Shown: piece after piece, positions 12,301 through 21,658 of the stretch
Numbering within the stretch: the first letter of the stretch is position 1
How the letters are laid out: the number at the start of each line of letters is the position of its first letter
Assembly (NCBI GenBank): GCA_001791795.1
Contig: MGFH01000153.1
Span: 1-47,855, forward strand
DNA from: Candidatus Wallbacteria bacterium GWC2_49_35
Lineage (GTDB): Bacteria; Muiribacteriota; UBA9980
Reading direction: 5' to 3'
Length of the DNA: 47,855 bases
Notes under the pieces: model-generated
What the model saw: only the letters and a program-made list of their open reading frames with translations
Told to the model about the DNA's origin: nothing
Databases searched by the model: none
Program-made: the position numbers and the translations under genes

Positions 12301-15300
12301 TCGTTCTTATGCGACACCGTGCCGCCGCTGGCGTCTATGAACTATCCAAACACGCAGTACGTAACGACACAGAGCATAGATATTCTGATCAACCTTTCCG
12401 ACGCTACGAGCGGCATAGACCCGGCCACCGTGACGTTTGAAATCAAAAAGCAGGGCGAGACCGATTTTTCGGCGTTCTATCTGACGCCGGGCTCCGCGCT
12501 TACCTACGCCGGCAACGTTCTGAAATATTCAAGCGGCCAGCCTTACCAGGCGGGCACTCACGAGATCAGGCTCGCCCGCGCGAAAGACAGGGCCGGCCAC
12601 AATTACGCGACCGCGCCGTATCCTCCGGGCGGGCCGCTGCCGCTCACCTTCACTTTCAACGTGGTGAAGGACGGCCCCGTCGCGTCCATAATCCAGCCGC
12701 TGCCAAACGCCGTGGTTGATTACAACCTGGTCCCGGGCAGCGACGAAATAGTCATTAAGATCGAACCGCCCGCGGGCTCTCCGGGCGTGGACCCGACGTC
12801 GATCGAACTCGAGCTCACCGAGGGCACCAACCCCGCGCGCCTGGTCAAGGTCATAGCCGGCAGCGGTCTTACCTACAACGCGACCACCAAACTGCTTTCA
12901 TACAGGTACACCAACGTCGTGCCGCCGCTGCCGATCCCCGAAGGAAAGGTCAAGGCCAAACTCAACAAGGCCCTCGATTATCTCGGCAAGCCTTACGCAT
13001 CGAGCCCGAACCCTCTGACGTGGACCTTCATCTTTGACACGGTGGCGCCGAAACTGGTCGAATCGACCATTAACCCGATACCGAACAAGTATGCCCTCAC
13101 CGGCACGCAGGAAATCACCATGCGCCTGGATGACGGCCCCTTCGGCTCGGGCTTCGACACCGCCTCGATCCAGATCGAAGTTAAATACTATCCCGCAACC
13201 AACCCCGCCAATCAGCAAGTCACGGTCGTAAACGTCGGCACGTTCCTGAAATTCGAGAACAAGCCGCTGGCCGGAGTTACCGGTGATTATCTGCTCAGCT
13301 TCATACCGAGCCCGGGATACGCCGAAGGCACGGTCGACGTGAAACTCATCTCAGGCAAAGACCTCGCGGGACATCAGTACGTTTCAGACCCTTCGAATTC
13401 ATTCCCGTACTCATACAGATTCACGGTCGATCTGAATTCGCCCAAACTGCCGGACGATCTTGTCCAGCCAGGGCATATCGCGGTCGTACGCTACACGAAA
13501 AACAATATGCTGCCCATAATAATGCGCCTCGAAGACGGACACGGCTCGCAGGTCGACCCGAGTTCGATACAGCTTACCGTCGGGCCTAAAACATATAAAA
13601 TAGGCACGGACCCCAACCTCACCTACGTCACCGACGCCAACTCGCTGACGCTGACATTCAATCCGGCGACGCCTTACGGCGAAGGGACCGTCGACGTTTC
13701 GCTCGACGTCTGCAAAGATTTCGCCGGCCGCAGCGCGCTCGGCTTCCCGTCGAACGCGGCGACACCCTACAGGTTCGCCTTCGTGTGCGACACGGTAAAA
13801 CCGTCGCCGCAAAATCCAGTTCCGATGAATAATTCTTTCACTTCCGATAACACGAGCTTCATCTCGCTGCAGCTTAAAGACTTTACCAGCGGGGTAAACC
13901 AGTACACCATCACGGTGCGCGACAAGAACAGCAACGTTCTTCCGCTGATGCCGACGGCCACCACTTATAACCCGTCAACCTACGTTTTACGCACCCGCAC
14001 CCAGAACCCTTTGCCGGAAGGCACGGTTTCGGTCGAAGTGTGGTGCCAGGACAGGGCAACCAACGAAATAGAATCGTCGGAAATGCCTGCCCGCTACCGC
14101 TGGAGTTTCCTGGTAAGCATAGGCGGCCCGACGGTCGATATGACGAAGCCGTCGCCGGCGACGAACCCGAAATTCCCGCGCGTGAACGACAATCTGCAGA
14201 AGCTCGAATTCGTTTTCAACGATAACGGCGTCGCGCTCGAAGAGGCCAGCATAGCGCTCACGATACAGTATCCCGACGCGACCATACTGACCTTCAGGCT
14301 CAGCCAGCCGAATTATCTAACATACGACGCGCTCAACAAAAAAGTGACGTTCAATCCGGGCTCTAACAATCCCGCGGCCAATCCGCCCATAATGTACAAG
14401 GAAGGCACCATAAGCGTCAATATAGCAGCGAACAATCTGAGCGGCTTCCCCGTCGCCGGAAACGCCAACTGGCAGTTCCAGGTAGATTCGAAAGGCCCCT
14501 ACGTGATTCCCGGTACGCCCATGCCCGTGCCCAATTCGACCACGGGCAACCCGCAGGCATTGCTCAAATTAAAGATAAAAGACGACCTCGGCGTAATCGA
14601 TCCGGCCGAAATTTTATTCAGGATAGACAACACCGGCCTCACGGGCGGCTTCATAGACAATATAACGCTGTCGACGCTCGGGCCGGGCGGTCTTACACCG
14701 CTGACATTCAATCCCGCCGATGGCGAGATCGTGTTCGACCCCGCGAAAATGAATATCAATTTCGCCAGCGAAGTTACAGCCACGCTGAAACGCGCTAAGG
14801 ACGATCTCGGCAACGGCCTTTCGGGCGGCTCCTTCGCCTGGAAGTTCACCATCAACGCAACGTCGCCATGGGCCGATAATCCGACCATAAATAAAGTAAT
14901 CGGCGGCATCACGGGGCCCTCGATACCCGCAGGCGGCGCAAAGATAAATTCGACGCGCTTTATAACTTCAATGGAAATATACCCGCAGCAGGCCTCCGCG
15001 ACCATAAATAAAAACACGATCAAGATAAAGGTCGGCGGGACCGAATACTCTTATCTCGAGCCGGCCATGATGTTCACGCCGGTCGCCGGGCAGAATTACG
15101 GAATTCTCACTTTCGACACTGGAAAACTTGCGCCCGCGCCTTCAGTGCCTTCGAACGATTCGCTCGAAATATCGCTGACCGCCGTACAGAACAGCCTCGG
15201 CACCAATCTGGCCGCGCCTTATAAGTTCACCATAATCATCGATACGGCCGCTCCCACGATAGGCATCGAAAACCCCGCCGATAAGAGCATAATCACCAAC

Positions 15301-18300
15301 GCCAGGTCCATACTTTCGATAGAGCTGTTAGATCCGCCGGCGCACCGTATCGACACGTCGTCGATAGAATTCACCGTAAACGGCATACTGTTCAATTCGA
15401 CGACAGGCGGGCTCAGTTACAACCCCGTCACGCACAAGGCCGAACTGAACCCTATTACGGTAAACGTGCCGGCTAATTATTCCTACAAGCAGGGCAACAA
15501 TAACGTGTCGCTCACCAACGCGCGCGACGAGGCCGGAAACCCGATCGCCGGGCCGAAATCGTGGTCGTTCTTCGTCGATGACACCGGGCCGGTCGCGTTT
15601 TTAAGCACGGCGACGCCCGCGCCCAACACAGTCACCGGCGATCCCGGAGCGCTCATCGGAATAAAAGTGACCTCGGCCGGCACTAAGATCAATCCGGCCA
15701 CGTTCCTGGTCAATATCGTCAACCATACGACCAATCTTGGCGACATAGCCGGAACGGACGAAGTGCGCGGCATATCTTATAACGAGACCAGCGGCTTCTA
15801 TACCATAAACCCGGCTCTCCATCCTCTGCTGCACTTCAATAACGGCACGATAAGCGTCACGCTGAAAAAGGTCGAGAACCTGGCGGGCAATCAGCTTCAG
15901 AACCCCGTCAACTGGCAGTATTATCTCGACCGCATCGGCCCCGTCGCGCTCCGAAACTCGAAGACCATTGGTCTTCCCGACGGCCTGCCGGCGAGCTCGA
16001 TGACATCGAGCAGGACTCAGAAAGCGATATTCGAGATCGCCGACGACAACAATATATCGCTCATCGACGTCGCTTCGCTTAAAATGCAGCTGGTTTACGG
16101 CGGCTCAACAATCGAGGTCGGCGCATACAGCCCAGGATGCGAATACTCCGTTTCGCTGGGACGTTTCACCTACGATCCGTCGAAGCTCCAGCCGCCCGTT
16201 CAATATCCGGACGGCACGGTCGCCGTCATTCTCTCGCAGGCTAAAGACATACTGGGCAACAATCTCAGGCCGCACCTGCTGAACTCGTTCTTCTTCATAG
16301 TCAACACGCGCGGACCGAACGCCTCGAACCCGGCGCCGCTTCCAAACGAGGTCGTGTCCAGCCAGTATCCGAAGATATCTTTCGACCTGACCGCGGAACC
16401 TCCCGCGAGCATAGTCATGACCAACGAACGCCCAATAGAGCTCAGAGTGAACGGCGTGCTCTATTCAAGCAAGTCCATTCCAACGCCGGTAGTGAAGGCC
16501 GGAAACCGCGTGATCTTCGATCCGGCGCTCATAGGCCTTCAGTTCGGCTCCTCACAGATAACTTTCGAGATAGTCTCCGCGTTCGACTCGCTCGGCAACT
16601 CTCTGAGGCCTTCGACCGACCCGCGCATAGGCTCTTCAAACAGCTGGATCTTCAAAAACGACGTGACGCCGCCTTCGATCAGCGCGCCGACGCCGGCCCA
16701 CCAGAGCGTCGTCGGAAACCCCGCACCCGTAATTTCGGCCACCATTAAAGATAATCTTTCGGCCGTCAATAAAAATACCATAAAACTCAAAATAAACGGA
16801 GGAGCCGAAATAGATTCTTCGAAGATCTCATTCGATTCCTCGAGCGGCAGGATGAGCTGCGACCTTTCGCAGGCCGGCATCGCCGACAGGCTCGCCGCCG
16901 GTGACAACATCATCAGGATAACCGACGTGCGCGACTCTCTCGGTAACGCCATACCCGTTCCTTACGCATGGAACGTTTACCTCGACAGTCAGCCGCCCGA
17001 AGTGACGGCGGGTTCCGAGCGCCCTGTAAACGGCTCGAAGGGCAATATTTTAAGGCCCGTTATCTCATTTTCCGTCGCCGACAACCCTAAAATAGCCTAC
17101 GGCGTCGCCTACTACGGCGACGTTAACCGCAACTCCATAAAGGTCAGGATAACCAACGGCAACACCGACCGCATCGTAAAATACGGCGACATAGGCTTCT
17201 ACTACGCGAAACCGGCGGTCACTATCGATACCGCCCTTCTAGGCTTCAATCTGGTCGACGGGCTCTGCGAAGTGTCCGTGCTCGGTGAGGCGGGTGGAGC
17301 GACAAACGCCATGGCGGATGTTTTCGGCAACAAGATGGTCTCCGATTACACATTCTCGTTCACGGTCGTATCGAGCGGCCCCTATGTCTACGGCGTTCCG
17401 ACGCCGGCTCCTTCGAGCTCGGTGACCAACAACAAACCGCTCATCAAAATTAACCTGCGCTCCGACAAATCTACTATCAGGCCCGTCACGATAAAACTCA
17501 TGGTCGACGGCGTAACGTATACCACCGCGTCACCGGCGATGACCTACGCTGGCGACGAAGTGCGCTTCAACCCCGCCGACGCGGGCATAACGCTGCGCGA
17601 AGGCTCGATCGAAGTTAAACTGGCCGAGGCCGAAGACGAGCTCGGCAACAAGCTCGCCGCCGACACTTCGGGTATAAATCCCTGGACCTTCAGGGTCGAT
17701 ACGGCCGGTCCGACGGCGAAGGTCGGCGCAAACCTCATCAGCGACGATCTTCCGACCACCATGCTGATAACGGCCCAGCCGAGCGAAGCGCTCACGGGCA
17801 CGCCCTCGCTGAAGGCCACCTACGGCGACGGAACCGTCTCCTACCTGAACGTGACGGACACTTACGGCGACCAGAAATACTTCTCGGGAGCGCTCGAGCT
17901 CGCCTCGATCCCGAAATCGCCGGTGACGTTCACTTTCATCGGCACCGACGCAAACGGCGTATATTCCGAAACGCCCATAACCAATTTCAGCCTGTCGAAA
18001 ACATCTATAATGTCGCCGGTAACTTTCAAAAATCAGAAATATTACCTGGTCGGCCTGCCGGTCGCGCCCGACAACACATCAATATCTAACGTATTCACCG
18101 GGCTTCCGTCCGCCGGCTACACCATATGGGAAGGCGCCGATTCCAACAGGCAGATCGCCTATTACATGTTGCCCGGAAAGGCTTACTGGCTGCTCAATTC
18201 GTCCGGAGGCGACTTCAACGTGTCGGCCAACGGCTACGAAATGAGCGTTCCGATGCAGAAATTCGACATCAACCTCAGGGCCGGCTGGAACCTGGTATCA

Positions 18301-20538
18301 TTTCCTTACAACAGCCGCGTCAAGCTCAACCAGTGCACCATCAAGAGCGAGCAGGGCGAGGTTTCGATGTTCGCTTCCGACAACGTGTACACGGAGCGGG
18401 CGATGTGGTCTTACGATTACGATACGAGCGGGTCGCCGACCTTCTCGCTCAACCACTACGACGCGCACATCACCCCGTTCACCGGCTATTACATTTACGC
18501 CTACGCGGAATGCTCGCTGCGCGTGCCGCCGGTGTTCGTGACCAACGACGAGGTCAATAAATATCCTCTTCCGCCTTACGGCATGACGCTCACCGGCTCG
18601 GGGCTCGCGACGGAGCGCAGCCTGTGGTGCCGCCTCGGCGTTTCGTGCGACGGGTACCGCGACGAATATAACTACTTCGGCTTGAAGGACGGCGCGCAGG
18701 ACATAATAGAAAAAGACTGCGACCTGATGGAACCGCCCGTCAATCCAGTCGGCCAGGGGGCTTATCTTTCGGCCTACCTTGGCGAAGGCACCGCCGTCAA
18801 ATACTGCTCCGATTTCAGAAACACCCTCGCTGCACGCAAAAAATGGAACTTCGCCGTCAAAACCAATTTGAGCGGTAAAACCGCCGTCATGACGTGGCAG
18901 ACCCTTCGCGACAGGCTTCCTTACAACTACGACCTTATACTTTACGACCGCCTGAGCGGCGGCACCGTGAACATGCGCACGGCCTCGTCGTACCAGTTCA
19001 GCGCGGCTTCGACCGGCGAACGCCTGTTCTCGATAATCTTCAATCCCATAAACGCCTCGGGCGAAGGCGGCGGAACATCCGACACGACCAGGCCATCCAT
19101 AATATCGCGTTTGCCCTATGAAAATCAGCAGAGCGTGCCGGTTTCAAACTCTGTCTATCTGAGGTTCGACGAAAAACTCAACCCCGCCTCAGTCCAGAAT
19201 TCGATTACGCTCAGCAATTTATCGTCCGGCGGACTGGTTCGCGGCGTCACATATTACGACGAATCCATCAACGAGGTCACTTTCAAACCCGAAAACAATC
19301 TGGATTCGAATACCACCTACAGGGTGAGCGTCAACAACATAACCGACGCAGCCGGCAACTTCATGACGAAATCCGAATGGATGTTCTCCAGCGCAAAAGT
19401 TTCCGCGACCGAGCAAAACGTAAAAATAACTGTCAAAAAAGGCTGGAATCTCATTTCAGTCCCCGTATATCCGAAAGCTAAGAGCATCGGCGAAATCTTC
19501 TCCGGCATGAGCTCGAAGTTCGTTTTATATAACAGGAAGGGCAACCAGCTGTCGGTCTATAACGGCGTAGAGGCGTTCACGCCTTTCGTAATAGGCCCTG
19601 GAAACGGCTACTGGCTCTATTCTCACTCCGATTCCGACGTCGCGCTGAATATAGCCGGATACGCCGTGCCGGTCGACTCGTCGAGCGACACTCACTTCGA
19701 AATACCTCTTACGAAAGGCTTCAACCAGATAGGCGTGCCGTTCAACATCGGCGACGCCGAAACCATAGCCATAGCCGGCTTCGGTTTCAGGCTCAGAAGT
19801 TCCGCTTCGCCCGTCAACGTCACGGCCGCGATCGGTAACGGATATATCAGAAATACCTTATATACTTTCACCAAGCTCGGCATTTCCGGCCAGATAAACC
19901 CGCTTTCGTTCACCGACGTTAGCGCGAAACTGAGAAACGCCGAAGGATTTTTCGTTTACAGCAACCAGGACGACGTCGTGCTCAGGATACCGCGGCCAGG
20001 CGTAACTTCGCCCGCGCCCGCGGACAGAGGCGCGTCTAAAAAGTCGGCCGTGAAATTAAATATCGACCCGCTCAGAAGCTGGAAGGTCAAACTCGGGGTA
20101 ACGAGCCCGAAGATCGGATATCAGGATTCCGCCAACTATTTCGGCGTCGACTACGTGGCAGAGGACGGCCTTGACGCATGCGACGTTCTGAAGCTGATAT
20201 CGCCTGATCCCTGTCTGGCGTTGTATTTCGTTAAAGAAACGCCCGGCGGAAAATACACGCTGGCATCGGACATCAGGGCTTCCTCCACGCCGGTTTCGGC
20301 GGCAGGCGGCGGGCACAACGCTCTCAGATGGCGGTTTACGGTCGCATCCAGAGGCCTCGACTACGCCGACGGAAAGATCGTCTGGGACAGGTCGGCCCTT
20401 CCATCTTCCGGCGGGCTGGTCCTCGTTGACAGGCTGCAAAACACTGAAACCGACATGCGTTCGCGCGACGGCTACCCCGTCATAATCGACGGCGCCGCCC
20501 GCGAATTTGAAATAATATATACTCCGGAGATGAGATAA
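6358..20538 (+). CDS. Giant exported protein with FG-GAP propeller and about 25 Ig-like repeats
   Basis: 4726 residues; ATG start with AAGGAG at 6341-6346. Residues 1-31 form a signal peptide (basic MLKNRR, long hydrophobic core, small residues near RAF). Residues about 70-575 contain integrin-like FG-GAP repeats with calcium-type loops such as DFDNDGVND, GDVTGDSVDD and GDINGDGFDD. An FN3-like domain lies near 581-690. From about 690 to 3780 there are about 25 Ig-like units of 100-130 residues, each ending in a W-x-F-x-x-D-x-x-x-P junction and often containing DxAGNP-like strands. The C-terminal region (3880-4726) has two modules with GWNLVSFP/GWNLISVP motifs and GKAYWL/GNGYWLY, separated by one SbsA-type Ig domain (about 4241-4345). 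No membrane anchor or sortase motif is visible. A surface adhesin or structural role is inferred. Its stop codon abuts the ATG of the lipoprotein gene, so the two are probably co-expressed and may function together. Confidence 0.88.
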   Translation: MLKNRRFAYLCLSVLIFSLSVIIFSPDPGRAFQYTGASTNTAPSANSVKIITPNSLTPITFAQAPTTCDWFCAGGRTLVADFDNDGVNDVIVASPYGEYNFSDQLAGMVMIYKGPVASGGTYSWDSGNWDAAPNTTATGYILGANVKEHTGFAIAAGNFGSRALVIGRPYETGTPSEVAVIFTRAIANLNGNATRIKPNMIDMKQMGDATQTLGKNDMKNFSLLIKNIPGANAPAVGGIYPHNSIGAASGMSLACGDVTGDSVDDIIIGCPNDGGTAGAVYIIKGKTNWKDNDSNTAPLEIDVTTMTAADGYKITGVNAGDFFGASLLVSNIYGDSRGELIIGATGAQAKGGVVIIPGGTIDSWNVLTYSIGLIAEAKGVISPSGSNGLRMGHALATGKFHDSGAANNDLIVTEFADADNATAAYVIFGNATLPAANPIPVDVTIKSNKTTERFGFSVSCGDINGDGFDDIAIGAPKGGIDATTGRGKAYVIHGMAYISGSELDLANAAGRPFMNSTFQTQGNYGRINTGDTNYFFGYGAAIGNVGGPNARAELIVSCYSETPTTTGVFTNAGYQGSTYVLFTSACPAKPSTNQLASPSSNGNQTVTWSNFSDPEGDTMKYYHVQFSRDATFQDFAQIVDSGVISVAANTTQHTENLTIDGTYHYRVRVGDDYSFSQFSDVKQVVINKNPPSDVTDITPINGQDVVALGGQRQIKIRVTDDTMCETQVTAEIWIKSQDDANANDVWDAGEGGTTIATPITVVGAITDYSFNVTEGLAKDSIRIFITGWDSAKNVIPEAVGGSRANPKIIYQIHSNKGPIVSAWRINPRTGFKKYTNDNNAKFVNDPQPIITANLTDDDSVVTNIKLKVQGTEYGVGPQLNYVDPGLTFTPSTDLVNGSLPVELTSADDGYGNPVQPITTTTGFVIDRTGPSAVEANCQPVNGGASDKPKPTIVFALNEFASGVVGCGVKDSLEIKIFNNNKWTYFTLEGNDYRENNVPKFPAAITIDASGAGTGFYLVKIDLNLTGLTLSNGATQAVIKAFDNLDNAMSGTTYTINFTVGLKGPQAEKREPQPDNVKVNSAKIKIRIWSDDGLAIDTLSVDLKVSGPPPTNNVIYQKIGCNQTELVYDVPTQILTFDPTKTSPATTFEQGTITVLLNDVKDSEGNQLRSRPLTWTFVFDSVGPAAGTDTVPAKDAWTNNNKQIVKMKVSDVTTKVVGTSIKFKVDGNIYTTSSLGMNYDPTTAWITFDPTTQAVTFADKVINVELVEAFDEAGNPLTAGANNTWSFKVDSTPPVAANFDPPDKAIRNINTLPIKCRLTDTFSGIDTNSVTFKINGTQITTYTIAGDGTLSYNATLPIGVNTCEVSVKDIATNTLAVTPAVWTFTIDNGRMQVINDATSPDPADNSYTNTAKNNFTLKMTKTSSGLDTASVTFDVLHGIPEATILGVVTAEEKSDHYLLKWTSSAGDFLEGPVKISMTKCQNLAGWNFLNAPFNWKFTYDKTKPFATIDAQSPSPAPNTIQTNNKVPITLKLDDALAGVDPASITLSIAPGGQAPPGADYTTADPQMNYDAINKILTFTTTNAYPDGTLTVTLKTTKDKATNTYDTVPASSIPYTWAFSIDTQLPVCLITRPPNDNDIVLMNDDYITATLGDPQGINTGEIKITIVSSVDNTLENMLPVTPPYFTFTPDSSTSGTLKYDPKLKTPALKFSDAVIDVYVYAKDNAGFAIVPNPIHRVYKVDTTGPVMIDGSKPPVADSRVPAPATTVGVSATKPLQIKCRLEDMPGGVKSDSITYKFTTTDAGGNVLTDTLTPLNVVNISPTVVEITYTIPNANLTAGAIPDVCTCEMEILTATDLTTALHPLQAKTTNKWSFFINNSNPIAINPYPAHNSVITSSSEEVGLTVFHAFGINTTSIEFYYNNVQALFPSSPGSYIFNYDDPTSKLSFKPLGTATSQWVEGTNTVELRHAKEKISGKDIANPVIWSFLCDTVPPLASMNYPNTQYVTTQSIDILINLSDATSGIDPATVTFEIKKQGETDFSAFYLTPGSALTYAGNVLKYSSGQPYQAGTHEIRLARAKDRAGHNYATAPYPPGGPLPLTFTFNVVKDGPVASIIQPLPNAVVDYNLVPGSDEIVIKIEPPAGSPGVDPTSIELELTEGTNPARLVKVIAGSGLTYNATTKLLSYRYTNVVPPLPIPEGKVKAKLNKALDYLGKPYASSPNPLTWTFIFDTVAPKLVESTINPIPNKYALTGTQEITMRLDDGPFGSGFDTASIQIEVKYYPATNPANQQVTVVNVGTFLKFENKPLAGVTGDYLLSFIPSPGYAEGTVDVKLISGKDLAGHQYVSDPSNSFPYSYRFTVDLNSPKLPDDLVQPGHIAVVRYTKNNMLPIIMRLEDGHGSQVDPSSIQLTVGPKTYKIGTDPNLTYVTDANSLTLTFNPATPYGEGTVDVSLDVCKDFAGRSALGFPSNAATPYRFAFVCDTVKPSPQNPVPMNNSFTSDNTSFISLQLKDFTSGVNQYTITVRDKNSNVLPLMPTATTYNPSTYVLRTRTQNPLPEGTVSVEVWCQDRATNEIESSEMPARYRWSFLVSIGGPTVDMTKPSPATNPKFPRVNDNLQKLEFVFNDNGVALEEASIALTIQYPDATILTFRLSQPNYLTYDALNKKVTFNPGSNNPAANPPIMYKEGTISVNIAANNLSGFPVAGNANWQFQVDSKGPYVIPGTPMPVPNSTTGNPQALLKLKIKDDLGVIDPAEILFRIDNTGLTGGFIDNITLSTLGPGGLTPLTFNPADGEIVFDPAKMNINFASEVTATLKRAKDDLGNGLSGGSFAWKFTINATSPWADNPTINKVIGGITGPSIPAGGAKINSTRFITSMEIYPQQASATINKNTIKIKVGGTEYSYLEPAMMFTPVAGQNYGILTFDTGKLAPAPSVPSNDSLEISLTAVQNSLGTNLAAPYKFTIIIDTAAPTIGIENPADKSIITNARSILSIELLDPPAHRIDTSSIEFTVNGILFNSTTGGLSYNPVTHKAELNPITVNVPANYSYKQGNNNVSLTNARDEAGNPIAGPKSWSFFVDDTGPVAFLSTATPAPNTVTGDPGALIGIKVTSAGTKINPATFLVNIVNHTTNLGDIAGTDEVRGISYNETSGFYTINPALHPLLHFNNGTISVTLKKVENLAGNQLQNPVNWQYYLDRIGPVALRNSKTIGLPDGLPASSMTSSRTQKAIFEIADDNNISLIDVASLKMQLVYGGSTIEVGAYSPGCEYSVSLGRFTYDPSKLQPPVQYPDGTVAVILSQAKDILGNNLRPHLLNSFFFIVNTRGPNASNPAPLPNEVVSSQYPKISFDLTAEPPASIVMTNERPIELRVNGVLYSSKSIPTPVVKAGNRVIFDPALIGLQFGSSQITFEIVSAFDSLGNSLRPSTDPRIGSSNSWIFKNDVTPPSISAPTPAHQSVVGNPAPVISATIKDNLSAVNKNTIKLKINGGAEIDSSKISFDSSSGRMSCDLSQAGIADRLAAGDNIIRITDVRDSLGNAIPVPYAWNVYLDSQPPEVTAGSERPVNGSKGNILRPVISFSVADNPKIAYGVAYYGDVNRNSIKVRITNGNTDRIVKYGDIGFYYAKPAVTIDTALLGFNLVDGLCEVSVLGEAGGATNAMADVFGNKMVSDYTFSFTVVSSGPYVYGVPTPAPSSSVTNNKPLIKINLRSDKSTIRPVTIKLMVDGVTYTTASPAMTYAGDEVRFNPADAGITLREGSIEVKLAEAEDELGNKLAADTSGINPWTFRVDTAGPTAKVGANLISDDLPTTMLITAQPSEALTGTPSLKATYGDGTVSYLNVTDTYGDQKYFSGALELASIPKSPVTFTFIGTDANGVYSETPITNFSLSKTSIMSPVTFKNQKYYLVGLPVAPDNTSISNVFTGLPSAGYTIWEGADSNRQIAYYMLPGKAYWLLNSSGGDFNVSANGYEMSVPMQKFDINLRAGWNLVSFPYNSRVKLNQCTIKSEQGEVSMFASDNVYTERAMWSYDYDTSGSPTFSLNHYDAHITPFTGYYIYAYAECSLRVPPVFVTNDEVNKYPLPPYGMTLTGSGLATERSLWCRLGVSCDGYRDEYNYFGLKDGAQDIIEKDCDLMEPPVNPVGQGAYLSAYLGEGTAVKYCSDFRNTLAARKKWNFAVKTNLSGKTAVMTWQTLRDRLPYNYDLILYDRLSGGTVNMRTASSYQFSAASTGERLFSIIFNPINASGEGGGTSDTTRPSIISRLPYENQQSVPVSNSVYLRFDEKLNPASVQNSITLSNLSSGGLVRGVTYYDESINEVTFKPENNLDSNTTYRVSVNNITDAAGNFMTKSEWMFSSAKVSATEQNVKITVKKGWNLISVPVYPKAKSIGEIFSGMSSKFVLYNRKGNQLSVYNGVEAFTPFVIGPGNGYWLYSHSDSDVALNIAGYAVPVDSSSDTHFEIPLTKGFNQIGVPFNIGDAETIAIAGFGFRLRSSASPVNVTAAIGNGYIRNTLYTFTKLGISGQINPLSFTDVSAKLRNAEGFFVYSNQDDVVLRIPRPGVTSPAPADRGASKKSAVKLNIDPLRSWKVKLGVTSPKIGYQDSANYFGVDYVAEDGLDACDVLKLISPDPCLALYFVKETPGGKYTLASDIRASSTPVSAAGGGHNALRWRFTVASRGLDYADGKIVWDRSALPSSGGLVLVDRLQNTETDMRSRDGYPVIIDGAAREFEIIYTPEMR

Positions 20539-21459
20539 ATGTTTAAATCAATCAGAAAAAAATCGATAATTTTCATTCTTGCGGCGCTCACGGTCAACCT
20601 CATGTTCGTCCTTTCGGCCTGCGGAGGAGGCGGGGGCGGCGGAGGCGTCACGCCCGTCACTCCTCCTCCGGTGGACCCCGTTTCGGGCCAGCCCGCCGCG
20701 GTCGGTAATTTCAGCGCCGCCTACGGGTCAAAATTCGGAGATATCACGCTCACCTTCAGCGCTCCCGCTCCGGCCGAGGGCTCGGCCGTTCAATCGTACG
20801 ACATCCGTTACGCCAACACCGCCATCACGGCAGCTCAATTTTCATCGTGCAGCCAGATAGTGCAGACCATGGCGCCCAAAAGCGCGGGCTCCACGGAATC
20901 ATTCACTTTCAACATATCGGCTCTCGTTTCCAGTTCCATATTCAAGGGCGCTAATATTTATTTCGCCGTCCAGTCGGCGTCGAATGCCGGCTACGTGTCC
21001 GCGATATCCAATATCGCCGCCATTAAGGCTCCCTGGCAGACTCAGGTAAAGGTCTATTACAAGAACGACGCTTCGAAATTCTCGATACTGGCGTTCGGCA
21101 TCCAGGGAAACGCCTCTTCGGGAACCGATTCCTTCGACGCCATCATGCCGCTCGAGCATGAATTGAACGATTTCTACGCCCACTTCACGACGGCGAGCGA
21201 CAAGCTGGTCGTAAATACCCATCCCGATTTCACCATCGACGACAAATGGACGTTCGACGTGACCGGCGCGCCGCTTTCGATCGTAAAGATAGAGTTCCCG
21301 GCGTTCAGCTCGAACGGCCCCTACCTCAACAACGTCGTGCTGATAGAAAAAACGACCGGCTCGAACCAACGCGAATTTGCCGTGCCGGACGCGGTATCCG
21401 CCGCCGAGTTCACGCTCGACGGTACCGGACGCGGCACCTACGACATTTATATCAATTAG
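20539..21459 (+). CDS. Lipoprotein with poly-glycine linker and FN3-like domain
   Basis: 306 residues. The ATG follows the preceding TAA with no gap, and GGAG lies at the end of the upstream gene, so translation is probably coupled. The N-terminus is a lipoprotein signal with lipobox LSAC, acylated cysteine at about residue 28, followed by eight glycines and a Pro/Val/Thr linker. Residues about 50-165 resemble a fibronectin type III domain (strand motifs ITLTFSAP, YDIRYA, IYFAVQS). The C-terminal 130 residues are probably also beta-rich and were not recognised. The likely location is the outer membrane. Operon position suggests it anchors or assists the giant Ig-like protein, which itself lacks a visible anchor; that link is inference. 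A terminator follows. Confidence 0.85.
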   Translation: MFKSIRKKSIIFILAALTVNLMFVLSACGGGGGGGGVTPVTPPPVDPVSGQPAAVGNFSAAYGSKFGDITLTFSAPAPAEGSAVQSYDIRYANTAITAAQFSSCSQIVQTMAPKSAGSTESFTFNISALVSSSIFKGANIYFAVQSASNAGYVSAISNIAAIKAPWQTQVKVYYKNDASKFSILAFGIQGNASSGTDSFDAIMPLEHELNDFYAHFTTASDKLVVNTHPDFTIDDKWTFDVTGAPLSIVKIEFPAFSSNGPYLNNVVLIEKTTGSNQREFAVPDAVSAAEFTLDGTGRGTYDIYIN

Positions 21460-21539
21460 AATCTTTATATAAAATCCGGAATGAACTAAAATCAATAATT
21501 TCAAAATTCCGAAAACTGAATATCGTTTATAACACCCGA

Positions 21540-21570
21540 TAATGGCGCGCGGCAGCGTGCCATTATTTTT
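21540..21570 (+). terminator. Terminator after the surface-protein/lipoprotein operon
   Basis: TAATGGCGCG pairs with CGTGCCATTA (one G-T pair) around a six-base loop, followed by TTTTT. It lies 80 bases after the lipoprotein stop. Confidence 0.85.
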
Positions 21571-21610
21571 ATCCGGAGGTTTTCGCGCGCCCATTTTTTT
21601 TCCGGCAGTC

Positions 21611-21639
21611 AGGACATTTTACGAGTTTTATGATATAAT
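21611..21639 (+). promoter_or_regulatory. Promoter of the response regulator/histidine kinase operon
   Basis: The -35 AGGACA (4 of 6) is 17 bp from a perfect -10 TATAAT (21634-21639), which carries a TG extension (TGATATAAT). The start would be near 21646, making the leader very short, with AGGGGGAG just before the ATG at 21659. Confidence 0.7.
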
Positions 21640-21658
21640 TTAAACAGGGGGAGTAATT

